From assembly GCF_048569485.1 (NCBI RefSeq), contig NW_027442041.1, positions 186,001 through 250,000 of the forward strand: a stretch of 64,000 nucleotides of DNA, in the 5' to 3' direction. The notes under the pieces were generated by a model. The model saw nothing but the letters and a program-made list of their open reading frames with translations. It did not search any database and had not been told where the DNA came from. This DNA comes from Anomaloglossus baeobatrachus (taxonomy: Eukaryota > Chordata > Amphibia > Anura > Aromobatidae). Position 1 is the stretch's first letter. Each line of letters begins with the position of its first letter. Positions 10,608 to 22,127 of the stretch are shown piece by piece. The position numbers and the translations under genes are program-made.

Positions 10608-11728
10608 AACCAGAATTGGTTTGGGCCTCGAGTGGCACCCTGGCCTATGCCGGACACATCTTAGGGAGAGAGAGCGAGAGGGAGACAAACCCACGCCTAC
10701 ACAAGACATTTTGTCACCCAAGCCAACCCTTGAAAAGGCTGCTTTGCAGAGCAAAAACAAGAAGAATGGTGCGTTTTGCAGCCGCCGCCCACTGCAATGA
10801 ATCTGAATAACTCCTCCTTTAGGGCGCAAGCAACTCCCCTCCCCCTTGCAGTCTTTCCAATTCACGATACAAAAAGACGGACAGGACAGGTTGCCTGACT
10901 TTCCGTCACTGCCACCCTTTGCCATCCTTACCCGTAGAAAGCCCTTTCATCATCCCCAAACCCTAATCTTTTCCCTTTCCTTCCCAGCCCCCAAACCCTG
11001 CCCTCTGTACCTTTCTCACCACCCGCTTCCCTTCTCCTGTCATCCCCCTACCACCCGGGAAAAAAAGAGATTGCCCCCTCCTTCCACTAGCCCACCCTCC
11101 CACCCAAAGAACAACTTCTTCTGCGCAGCTTGTTTTCTAGGCAGCAGCGCTATTGTGATGTCATCGGGGGGCATTGTGACAAGCCGCCAGTGTTCCGTCT
11201 CTTCATGTTGTGCACTGTTCAAACCGAAAATACATCAACAGGCAGGCTACAGAAAAGCTTACTAACAAAGGTTAGAGAGGGGCTTTCTCAGAGGGCTTTT
11301 TACAGTTTGTCTATTCCCAATTAGCCGGTTTAGTATACTTAATGAAAGTACTAATTCTTTCATAGGCCGCCCATTCTTAGTATTTGACGTTCAGGTAACA
11401 ACAGGTAACTTTATTTGGAGTGGAAGCAGAGAGATAACACCAGATGCCAATTGTAGATCCTCTCACACCTGTGGTCACTGCAGCATCTGACTCCACTTTG
11501 TCCAAAAGGGATCTATTCCATTCAATTACACATGATCTAGATTAGACTGACAACAAGATACTGCACGGGACATAGCAGAGTTGGTGAAGTTGAGTGGTGA
11601 TGAGTTTGCTATTTGGATGAATAAAGCAAGTAAAAAGTGTGTTAGATAAAAATTCATTTCAATTCGCTAATCGGGCTAATATGAATCAGGTGAATCGAGT
11701 TCTGCTTTTGGAAACTGGGTTAAGAAGG

Positions 11729-11915
11729 GGTGCACCGTTCCTGGAGGTACTGCAATACCAGGTCAATGCGTGGAGTGGACAGAGCAAGCTCTTTTTCCAT
11801 CTCCCTGTTCTAAAAATCCATTTAATATATGGTCCCCAGATAGGGGACGTATCAGATATTAAACTGATAAGAACAGATCCTACACTTGATCTTAGCCAAA
11901 AGGCCGAGAAGCGAT
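11729..11915 (-). ncRNA. RNU2: U2 snRNA copy 9, variant U37G in branch-point recognition sequence
   Basis: Uninterrupted, but plus-strand base 11879 is C instead of A, so U2 nt 37 is G and the branch-point recognition sequence reads GUAGGA instead of GUAGUA. Nt 37 pairs with the branch-site consensus, so an RNA from this copy should be impaired or altered in specificity. The change abuts the site where seven other copies carry inserts. Copy 39 has the same change. Promoter and 3' box are consensus. Confidence 0.95.
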
Positions 11916-13036
11916 AACCAGAATTGGTTTGGGCCTCGAGTGGCACCCTGGCCTATGCCGGACACATCTTAGGGAGAGAGAGCGAGAGGGAGACAAACCC
12001 ACGCCTACACAAGACATTTTGTCACCCAAGCCAACCCTTGAAAAGGCTGCTTTGCAGAGCAAAAACAAGAAGAATGGTGCGTTTTGCAGCCGCCGCCCAC
12101 TGCAATGAATCTGAATAACTCCTCCTTTAGGGCGCAAGCAACTCCCCTCCCCCTTGCAGTCTTTCCAATTCACGATACAAAAAGACGGACAGGACAGGTT
12201 GCCTGACTTTCCGTCACTGCCACCCTTTGCCATCCTTACCCGTAGAAAGCCCTTTCATCATCCCCAAACCCTAATCTTTTCCCTTTCCTTCCCAGCCCCC
12301 AAACCCTGCCCTCTGTACCTTTCTCACCACCCGCTTCCCTTCTCCTGTCATCCCCCTACCACCCGGGAAAAAAAGAGATTGCCCCCTCCTTCCACTAGCC
12401 CACCCTCCCACCCAAAGAACAACTTCTTCTGCGCAGCTTGTTTTCTAGGCAGCAGCGCTATTGTGATGTCATCGGGGGGCATTGTGACAAGCCGCCAGTG
12501 TTCCGTCTCTTCATGTTGTGCACTGTTCAAACCGAAAATACATCAACAGGCAGGCTACAGAAAAGCTTACTAACAAAGGTTAGAGAGGGGCTTTCTCAGA
12601 GGGCTTTTTACAGTTTGTCTATTCCCAATTAGCCGGTTTAGTATACTTAATGAAAGTACTAATTCTTTCATAGGCCGCCCATTCTTAGTATTTGACGTTC
12701 AGGTAACAACAGGTAACTTTATTTGGAGTGGAAGCAGAGAGATAACACCAGATGCCAATTGTAGATCCTCTCACACCTGTGGTCACTGCAGCATCTGACT
12801 CCACTTTGTCCAAAAGGGATCTATTCCATTCAATTACACATGATCTAGATTAGACTGACAACAAGATACTGCACGGGACATAGCAGAGTTGGTGAAGTTG
12901 AGTGGTGATGAGTTTGCTATTTGGATGAATAAAGCAAGTAAAAAGTGTGTTAGATAAAAATTCATTTCAATTCGCTAATCGGGCTAATATGAATCAGGTG
13001 AATCGAGTTCTGCTTTTGGAAACTGGGTTAAGAAGG

Positions 13037-13435
13037 GGTGCACCGTTCCTGGAGGTACTGCAATACCAGGTCAATGCGTGGAGTGGACAGAGCAAGCTCT
13101 TTTTCCATCTCCCTGTTCTAAAAATCCATTTAATATATGGTCCCCAGATAGGGGACGTATCAGATATTAAACTGATAAGAACAGATGAGATTTCATCCGC
13201 AATTTTCAGAATCAAGGTAGCCCCGAAGGCCAGCAGGCCACCACACAAAAGCGCAGTGCCTGGGTGATCGCCTCCCGAGCCCAGGAACCACCAGCCACAA
13301 AGGGACGTAAGCACCAAAAGGCGCAACAATCCCCGAGGCCAGCGGTCGTGCAAGCCCGGGCCCCTCCCAGCCAAGACCAAGGCAAACCCAATGAAGGGAC
13401 TACACTTGATCTTAGCCAAAAGGCCGAGAAGCGAT
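13037..13435 (-). pseudogene. RNU2: U2 copy 10, split by a 212-bp insert
   Basis: U2 nt 1-37 are at 13399-13435 and nt 38-187 at 13037-13186, otherwise consensus. A private C to A change lies upstream at 14124. Confidence 0.95.
13187..13398 (-). mobile_element. Insert in U2, group A, without A tail
   Basis: In U2 orientation it begins CCCTTCATTGGGTTTGCC and ends GCGGATGAAATCTC, directly followed by U2 ATCTG. There is no A tail; the terminal ATCTC resembles the adjoining target ATCTG. It shares its first 150 or so bases with the inserts at 39272, 55164 and 61917. It differs from the 55164 insert at about eight positions, far more than array units differ, so the two probably arrived separately. 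No domain is recognisable in its open frames. Confidence 0.75.
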
Positions 13436-14556
13436 AACCAGAATTGGTTTGGGCCTCGAGTGGCACCCTGGCCTATGCCGGACACATCTTAGGGAGAGAG
13501 AGCGAGAGGGAGACAAACCCACGCCTACACAAGACATTTTGTCACCCAAGCCAACCCTTGAAAAGGCTGCTTTGCAGAGCAAAAACAAGAAGAATGGTGC
13601 GTTTTGCAGCCGCCGCCCACTGCAATGAATCTGAATAACTCCTCCTTTAGGGCGCAAGCAACTCCCCTCCCCCTTGCAGTCTTTCCAATTCACGATACAA
13701 AAAGACGGACAGGACAGGTTGCCTGACTTTCCGTCACTGCCACCCTTTGCCATCCTTACCCGTAGAAAGCCCTTTCATCATCCCCAAACCCTAATCTTTT
13801 CCCTTTCCTTCCCAGCCCCCAAACCCTGCCCTCTGTACCTTTCTCACCACCCGCTTCCCTTCTCCTGTCATCCCCCTACCACCCGGGAAAAAAAGAGATT
13901 GCCCCCTCCTTCCACTAGCCCACCCTCCCACCCAAAGAACAACTTCTTCTGCGCAGCTTGTTTTCTAGGCAGCAGCGCTATTGTGATGTCATCGGGGGGC
14001 ATTGTGACAAGCCGCCAGTGTTCCGTCTCTTCATGTTGTGCACTGTTCAAACCGAAAATACATCAACAGGCAGGCTACAGAAAAGCTTACTAACAAAGGT
14101 TAGAGAGGGGCTTTCTCAGAGGGATTTTTACAGTTTGTCTATTCCCAATTAGCCGGTTTAGTATACTTAATGAAAGTACTAATTCTTTCATAGGCCGCCC
14201 ATTCTTAGTATTTGACGTTCAGGTAACAACAGGTAACTTTATTTGGAGTGGAAGCAGAGAGATAACACCAGATGCCAATTGTAGATCCTCTCACACCTGT
14301 GGTCACTGCAGCATCTGACTCCACTTTGTCCAAAAGGGATCTATTCCATTCAATTACACATGATCTAGATTAGACTGACAACAAGATACTGCACGGGACA
14401 TAGCAGAGTTGGTGAAGTTGAGTGGTGATGAGTTTGCTATTTGGATGAATAAAGCAAGTAAAAAGTGTGTTAGATAAAAATTCATTTCAATTCGCTAATC
14501 GGGCTAATATGAATCAGGTGAATCGAGTTCTGCTTTTGGAAACTGGGTTAAGAAGG

Positions 14557-14743
14557 GGTGCACCGTTCCTGGAGGTACTGCAATACCAGGTCAATGCGTG
14601 GAGTGGACAGAGCAAGCTCTTTTTCCATCTCCCTGTTCTAAAAATCCATTTAATATATGGTCCCCAGATAGGGGACGTATCAGATATTAAACTGATAAGA
14701 ACAGATACTACACTTGATCTTAGCCAAAAGGCCGAGAAGCGAT
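14557..14743 (-). ncRNA. RNU2: U2 snRNA copy 11
   Basis: Consensus U2. The promoter has one private change at 14759 (G to A), 16 bp upstream of the start. Confidence 0.97.
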
Positions 14744-16277
14744 AACCAGAATTGGTTTAGGCCTCGAGTGGCACCCTGGCCTATGCCGGACACATCTTAG
14801 GGAGAGAGAGCGAGAGGGAGACAAACCCACGCCTACACAAGACATTTTGTCACCCAAGCCAACCCTTGAAAAGGCTGCTTTGCAGAGCAAAAACAAGAAG
14901 AATGGTGCGTTTTGCAGCCGCCGCCCACTGCAATGAATCTGAATAACTCCTCCTTTAGGGCGCAAGCAACTCCCCTCCCCCTTGCAGTCTTTCCAATTCA
15001 CGATACAAAAAGACGGACAGGACAGGTTGCCTGACTTTCCGTCACTGCCACCCTTTGCCATCCTTACCCGTAGAAAGCCCTTTCATCATCCCCAAACCCT
15101 AATCTTTTCCCTTTCCTTCCCAGCCCCCAAACCCTGCCCTCTGTACCTTTCTCACCACCCGCTTCCCTTCTCCTGTCATCCCCCTACCACCCGGGAAAAA
15201 AAGAGATTGCCCCCTCCTTCCACTAGCCCACCCTCCCACCCAAAGAACAACTTCTTCTGCGCAGCTTGTTTTCTAGGCAGCAGCGCTATTGTGATGTCAT
15301 CGGGGGGCATTGTGACAAGCCGCCAGTGTTCCGTCTCTTCATGTTGTGCACTGTTCAAACCGAAAATACATCAACAGGCAGGCTACAGAAAAGCTTACTA
15401 ACAAAGGTTAGAGAGGGGCTTTCTCAGAGGGCTTTTTACAGTTTGTCTATTCCCAATTAGCCGGTTTAGTATACTTAATGAAAGTACTAATTCTTTCATA
15501 GGCCGCCCATTCTTAGTATTTGACGTTCAGGTAACAACAGGTAACTTTATTTGGAGTGGAAGCAGAGAGATAACACCAGATGCCAATTGTAGATCCTCTC
15601 ACACCTGTGGTCACTGCAGCATCTGACTCCACTTTGTCCAAAAGGGATCTATTCCATTCAATTACACATGATCTAGATTAGACTGACAACAAGATACTGC
15701 ACGGGACATAGCAGAGTTGGTGAAGTTGAGTGGTGATGAGTTTGCTATTTGGATGAATAAAGCAAGTAAAAAGTGTGTTAGATAAAAATTCATTTCAATT
15801 CGCTAATCGGGCTAATATGAATCAGGTGAATCGAGTTCTGCTTTTGGAAACTGGGTTAAGAAGGGGTGCACCGTTCCTGGAGGTACTGCAATACCAGGTC
15901 AATGCGTGGAGTGGACAGAGCAAGCTCTTTTTCCATCTCCCTGTTCTAAAAATCCATTTAATATATGGTCCCCAGATAGGGGACGTATCAGATATTAAAC
16001 TGATAAGAACAGATTTTTGATTTAATGAAGCTTTCCAAAGCACCGCAAAAATGCATGACCGAAGTCACACCAAAAACAGTGCAAAGGCTAGGATTCGTGT
16101 GGACCCCTCCGTGAGAAGAGGATCCCCAAAAATCAACCCCGTCCCTCCGAGCCAGAAGGCCACAGCGAGGGTCAGGGATCTTCGGTGCTCCCCCAAGCCG
16201 AAGCCTGGTTGAGCCTTGTTGTTGCTCCCAGCGTCCACCGAGGCATCTTACCCAAGTGGAGTAGGGAGCTACTAGTC

Positions 16278-16527
16278 GTTGGTTTCGCAGCCGAGACTGC
16301 CCGGACCGTCAACCGGTGTTGGTTTCTCAGCCCAAGGCTGACCGGACCTCCAACCGGGTGTTGGTTTCTCAGCCCAAGGCTGACCGGACCTCCAACCGGG
16401 TGTTGGTTTCTCAGCCCAAGGCTAACCGGACCTCCAACCGGGTGTTGGTTTCTCAGCCAAAGCTGACCCGGACCTCCAACCGGGTGTTGGTTTCTCAGCC
16501 CAAAGCTGACCGGACCTCCGACCGGGA
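16278..16527. repeat. 42-bp minisatellite, six copies
   Basis: Repeats begin GTTGGTTTCTCAGCC at 16318, 16360, 16402, 16444 and 16486, exactly 42 bp apart, preceded by a diverged 40-bp copy at 16278. Inner copies differ by few bases. The array lies wholly inside the 844-bp insert. Because 42 is a multiple of three it creates repetitive open frames on both strands, which I do not regard as genes. Confidence 0.95.
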
Positions 16528-16543
16528 TTATAAAAATTTCCCC

Positions 16544-16560
16544 TCTTAGCCAGAAGGCCG
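16544..16560 (-). other. U2 stem-loop I-like segment within the insert
   Basis: On the minus strand CGGCCTTCTGGCTAAGA, against U2 nt 10-26 CGGCCTTTTGGCTAAGA: 16 of 17 match. It is separated from the real U2 5' part by about 300 bp of unrelated sequence. It may be a captured U2 fragment or an evolved mimic. Confidence 0.7.
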
Positions 16561-18016
16561 GGATAGGGCAATATGCTTGGAAAGTATGAATAGGCAAGGC
16601 GCGGCGTGCGACAGAGTCTGAGGCTTACCAGGGTCCCAAACTAGCAAGTTCAGACTCCCTCCAGGGTGTCCATTCCTGGGGCACATTGCACCATAACCCC
16701 CACACTTACTCAGTCTAATAGCCTCGATCCTGGTAGGGCCATGGTTTCCTCTAGATGGATATACTATCCTCCCAAAGTACTAACAAGCGCAACCTTCCAG
16801 TGTGCATTGCATCATTGTACTAAGGTGGCCGGAGCCTTAAACCACCTTTTCGAACGATACTACACTTAATCTTAGCCAAAAGGCCGAGAAGCGATAACCA
16901 GAATTGGTTTGGGCCTCGAGTGGCACCCTGGCCTATGCCGGACACATCTTAGGGAGAGAGAGCGAGAGGGAGACAAACCCACGCCTACACAAGACATTTT
17001 GTCACCCAAGCCAACCCTTGAAAAGGCTGCTTTGCAGAGCAAAAACAAGAAGAATGGTGCGTTTTGCAGCCGCCGCCCACTGCAATGAATCTGAATAACT
17101 CCTCCTTTAGGGCGCAAGCAACTCCCCTCCCCCTTGCAGTCTTTCCAATTCACGATACAAAAAGACGGACAGGACAGGTTGCCTGACTTTCCGTCACTGC
17201 CACCCTTTGCCATCCTTACCCGTAGAAAGCCCTTTCATCATCCCCAAACCCTAATCTTTTCCCTTTCCTTCCCAGCCCCCAAACCCTGCCCTCTGTACCT
17301 TTCTCACCACCCGCTTCCCTTCTCCTGTCATCCCCTTACCACCCGGGAAAAAAAGAGATTGCCCCCTCCTTCCACTAGCCTACCCTCCCACCCAAAGAAC
17401 AACTTCTTCTGCGCAGCTTGTTTTCTAGGCAGCAGCGCTATTGTGATGTCATCGGGGGGCATTGTGACAAGCCGCCAGTGTTCCGTCTCTTCATGTTGTG
17501 CACTGTTCAAACCGAAAATACATCAACAGGCAGGCTACAGAAAAGCTTACTAACAAAGGTTAGAGAGGGGCTTTCTCAGAGGGCTTTTTACAGTTTGTCT
17601 ATTCCCAATTAGCCGGTTTAGTATACTTAATGAAAGTACTAATTCTTTCATAGGCCGCCCATTCTTAGTATTTGACGTTCAGGTAACAACAGGTAACTTT
17701 ATTTGGAGTGGAAGCAGAGAGATAACACCAGATGCCAATTGTAGATCCTCTCACACCTGTGGTCACTGCAGCATCTGACTCCACTTTGTCCAAAAGGGAT
17801 CTATTCCATTCAATTACACATGATCTAGATTAGACTGACAACAAGATACTGCACGGGACATAGCAGAGTTGGTGAAGTTGAGTGGTGATGAGTTTACTAT
17901 TTGGATGAATAAAGCAAGTAAAAAGTGTGTTAGATAAAAATTCATTTCAATTCGCTAATCGGGCTAATATGAATCAGGTGAATCGAGTTCTGCTTTTGGA
18001 AACTGGGTTAAGAAGG

Positions 18017-18203
18017 GGTGCACCGTTCCTGGAGGTACTGCAATACCAGGTCAATGCGTGGAGTGGACAGAGCAAGCTCTTTTTCCATCTCCCTGTTCTA
18101 AAAATCCATTTAATATATGGTCCCCAGATAGGGGACGTATCAGATATTAAACTGATAAGAACAGATACTACACTTGATCTTAGCCAAAAGGCCGAGAAGC
18201 GAT
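18017..18203 (-). ncRNA. RNU2: U2 snRNA copy 13
   Basis: Consensus U2; private G to A at 17896 in the 3' flank. Confidence 0.97.
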
Positions 18204-19324
18204 AACCAGAATTGGTTTGGGCCTCGAGTGGCACCCTGGCCTATGCCGGACACATCTTAGGGAGAGAGAGCGAGAGGGAGACAAACCCACGCCTACACAA
18301 GACATTTTGTCACCCAAGCCAACCCTTGAAAAGGCTGCTTTGCAGAGCAAAAACAAGAAGAATGGTGCGTTTTGCAGCCGCCGCCCACTGCAATGAATCT
18401 GAATAACTCCTCCTTTAGGGCGCAAGCAACTCCCCTCCCCCTTGCAGTCTTTCCAATTCACGATACAAAAAGACGGACAGGACAGGTTGCCTGACTTTCC
18501 GTCACTGCCACCCTTTGCCATCCTTACCCGTAGAAAGCCCTTTCATCATCCCCAAACCCTAATCTTTTCCCTTTCCTTCCCAGCCCCCAAACCCTGCCCT
18601 CTGTACCTTTCTCACCACCCGCTTCCCTTCTCCTGTCATCCCCCTACCACCCGGGAAAAAAAGAGATTGCCCCCTCCTTCCACTAGCCCACCCTCCCACC
18701 CAAAGAACAACTTCTTCTGCGCAGCTTGTTTTCTAGGCAGCAGCGCTATTGTGATGTCATCGGGGGGCATTGTGACAAGCCGCCAGTGTTCCGTCTCTTC
18801 ATGTTGTGCACTGTTCAAACCGAAAATACATCAACAGGCAGGCTACAGAAAAGCTTACTAACAAAGGTTAGAGAGGGGCTTTCTCAGAGGGCTTTTTACA
18901 GTTTGTCTATTCCCAATTAGCCGGTTTAGTATACTTAATGAAAGTACTAATTCTTTCATAGGCCGCCCATTCTTAGTATTTGACGTTCAGGTAACAACAG
19001 GTAACTTTATTTGGAGTGGAAGCAGAGAGATAACACCAGATGCCAATTGTAGATCCTCTCACACCTGTGGTCACTGCAGCATCTGACTCCACTTTGTCCA
19101 AAAGGGATCTATTCCATTCAATTACACATGATCTAGATTAGACTGACAACAAGATACTGCACGGGACATAGCAGAGTTGGTGAAGTTGAGTGGTGATGAG
19201 TTTGCTATTTGGATGAATAAAGCAAGTAAAAAGTGTGTTAGATAAAAATTCATTTCAATTCGCTAATCGGGCTAATATGAATCAGGTGAATCGAGTTCTG
19301 CTTTTGGAAACTGGGTTAAGAAGG

Positions 19325-19511
19325 GGTGCACCGTTCCTGGAGGTACTGCAATACCAGGTCAATGCGTGGAGTGGACAGAGCAAGCTCTTTTTCCATCTCC
19401 CTGTTCTAAAAATCCATTTAATATATGGTCCCCAGATAGGGGACGTATCAGATATTAAACTGATAAGAACAGATACTACACTTGATCTTAGCCAAAAGGC
19501 CGAGAAGCGAT
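19325..19511 (-). ncRNA. RNU2: U2 snRNA copy 14
   Basis: Consensus gene and flanks. Confidence 0.97.
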
Positions 19512-20632
19512 AACCAGAATTGGTTTGGGCCTCGAGTGGCACCCTGGCCTATGCCGGACACATCTTAGGGAGAGAGAGCGAGAGGGAGACAAACCCACGC
19601 CTACACAAGACATTTTGTCACCCAAGCCAACCCTTGAAAAGGCTGCTTTGCAGAGCAAAAACAAGAAGAATGGTGCGTTTTGCAGCCGCCGCCCACTGCA
19701 ATGAATCTGAATAACTCCTCCTTTAGGGCGCAAGCAACTCCCCTCCCCCTTGCAGTCTTTCCAATTCACGATACAAAAAGACGGACAGGACAGGTTGCCT
19801 GACTTTCCGTCACTGCCACCCTTTGCCATCCTTACCCGTAGAAAGCCCTTTCATCATCCCCAAACCCTAATCTTTTCCCTTTCCTTCCCAGCCCCCAAAC
19901 CCTGCCCTCTGTACCTTTCTCACCACCCGCTTCCCTTCTCCTGTCATCCCCCTACCACCCGGGAAAAAAAGAGATTGCCCCCTCCTTCCACTAGCCCACC
20001 CTCCCACCCAAAGAACAACTTCTTCTGCGCAGCTTGTTTTCTAGGCAGCAGCGCTATTGTGATGTCATCGGGGGGCATTGTGACAAGCCGCCAGTGTTCC
20101 GTCTCTTCATGTTGTGCACTGTTCAAACCGAAAATACATCAACAGGCAGGCTACAGAAAAGCTTACTAACAAAGGTTAGAGAGGGGCTTTCTCAGAGGGC
20201 TTTTTACAGTTTGTCTATTCCCAATTAGCCGGTTTAGTATACTTAATGAAAGTACTAATTCTTTCATAGGCCGCCCATTCTTAGTATTTGACGTTCAGGT
20301 AACAACAGGTAACTTTATTTGGAGTGGAAGCAGAGAGATAACACCAGATGCCAATTGTAGATCCTCTCACACCTGTGGTCACTGCAGCATCTGACTCCAC
20401 TTTGTCCAAAAGGGATCTATTCCATTCAATTACACATGATCTAGATTAGACTGACAACAAGATACTGCACGGGACATAGCAGAGTTGGTGAAGTTGAGTG
20501 GTGATGAGTTTGCTATTTGGATGAATAAAGCAAGTAAAAAGTGTGTTAGATAAAAATTCATTTCAATTCGCTAATCGGGCTAATATGAATCAGGTGAATC
20601 GAGTTCTGCTTTTGGAAACTGGGTTAAGAAGG

Positions 20633-20819
20633 GGTGCACCGTTCCTGGAGGTACTGCAATACCAGGTCAATGCGTGGAGTGGACAGAGCAAGCTCTTTTT
20701 CCATCTCCCTGTTCTAAAAATCCATTTAATATATGGTCCCCAGATAGGGGACGTATCAGATATTAAACTGATAAGAACAGATACTACACTTGATCTTAGC
20801 CAAAAGGCCGAGAAGCGAT
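20633..20819 (-). ncRNA. RNU2: U2 snRNA copy 15
   Basis: Consensus gene and flanks. Confidence 0.97.
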
Positions 20820-21940
20820 AACCAGAATTGGTTTGGGCCTCGAGTGGCACCCTGGCCTATGCCGGACACATCTTAGGGAGAGAGAGCGAGAGGGAGACAA
20901 ACCCACGCCTACACAAGACATTTTGTCACCCAAGCCAACCCTTGAAAAGGCTGCTTTGCAGAGCAAAAACAAGAAGAATGGTGCGTTTTGCAGCCGCCGC
21001 CCACTGCAATGAATCTGAATAACTCCTCCTTTAGGGCGCAAGCAACTCCCCTCCCCCTTGCAGTCTTTCCAATTCACGATACAAAAAGACGGACAGGACA
21101 GGTTGCCTGACTTTCCGTCACTGCCACCCTTTGCCATCCTTACCCGTAGAAAGCCCTTTCATCATCCCCAAACCCTAATCTTTTCCCTTTCCTTCCCAGC
21201 CCCCAAACCCTGCCCTCTGTACCTTTCTCACCACCCGCTTCCCTTCTCCTGTCATCCCCCTACCACCCGGGAAAAAAAGAGATTGCCCCCTCCTTCCACT
21301 AGCCCACCCTCCCACCCAAAGAACAACTTCTTCTGCGCAGCTTGTTTTCTAGGCAGCAGCGCTATTGTGATGTCATCGGGGGGCATTGTGACAAGCCGCC
21401 AGTGTTCCGTCTCTTCATGTTGTGCACTGTTCAAACCGAAAATACATCAACAGGCAGGCTACAGAAAAGCTTACTAACAAAGGTTAGAGAGGGGCTTTCT
21501 CAGAGGGCTTTTTACAGTTTGTCTATTCCCAATTAGCCGGTTTAGTATACTTAATGAAAGTACTAATTCTTTCATAGGCCGCCCATTCTTAGTATTTGAC
21601 GTTCAGGTAACAACAGGTAACTTTATTTGGAGTGGAAGCAGAGAGATAACACCAGATGCCAATTGTAGATCCTCTCACACCTGTGGTCACTGCAGCATCT
21701 GACTCCACTTTGTCCAAAAGGGATCTATTCCATTCAATTACACATGATCTAGATTAGACTGACAACAAGATACTGCACGGGACATAGCAGAGTTGGTGAA
21801 GTTGAGTGGTGATGAGTTTGCTATTTGGATGAATAAAGCAAGTAAAAAGTGTGTTAGATAAAAATTCATTTCAATTCGCTAATCGGGCTAATATGAATCA
21901 GGTGAATCGAGTTCTGCTTTTGGAAACTGGGTTAAGAAGG

Positions 21941-22127
21941 GGTGCACCGTTCCTGGAGGTACTGCAATACCAGGTCAATGCGTGGAGTGGACAGAGCAAG
22001 CTCTTTTTCCATCTCCCTGTTCTAAAAATCCATTTAATATATGGTCCCCAGATAGGGGACGTATCAGATATTAAACTGATAAGAACAGATACTACACTTG
22101 ATCTTAGCCAAAAGGCCGAGAAGCGAT
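21941..22127 (-). ncRNA. RNU2: U2 snRNA copy 16
   Basis: Consensus U2; private C to T at 22574 in the upstream spacer. Confidence 0.97.

Larger units (their letters stand above)
16015..16858 (-). mobile_element. Large insert in U2, group C, with minisatellite and U2-like motifs
   Basis: The longest insert (844 bp). In U2 orientation it starts ATCGTTCGAAAAGGTGG and ends TTAAATCAAAA against U2 ATCTG. The initial ATC may be a short duplication of the target ATC at the other side. Inside are six copies of a 42-bp repeat and a segment at 16544-16560 matching U2 nt 10-26 at 16 of 17 positions; a shorter match (11 of 12 with nt 11-22) lies at 16150-16161. No protein domain is visible in either strand. 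It may be an untranslated end of a U2-targeting LINE or a composite non-autonomous element. Confidence 0.75.
15865..16895 (-). pseudogene. RNU2: U2 copy 12, split by an 844-bp insert
   Basis: Nt 38-187 lie at 15865-16014 and nt 1-37 at 16859-16895. The 5' part also has C28 changed to U (plus-strand A at 16868). Its upstream spacer holds two further private changes (17336, 17381), making this one of the most diverged units in the window. Confidence 0.95.

Noticed and set aside
12994-13485. 163-codon minus-strand frame through insert and U2 (and a 157-codon one at 54971-55444)
   Set aside because: It runs across U2 promoter, U2, insert and 3' flank; the hydrophobic stretch from the insert has no recognisable domain.
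16172-16597. 141-codon repetitive frame over the minisatellite
   Set aside because: A 42-bp repeat is open in several frames by arithmetic; no start context, domain or conservation supports it.
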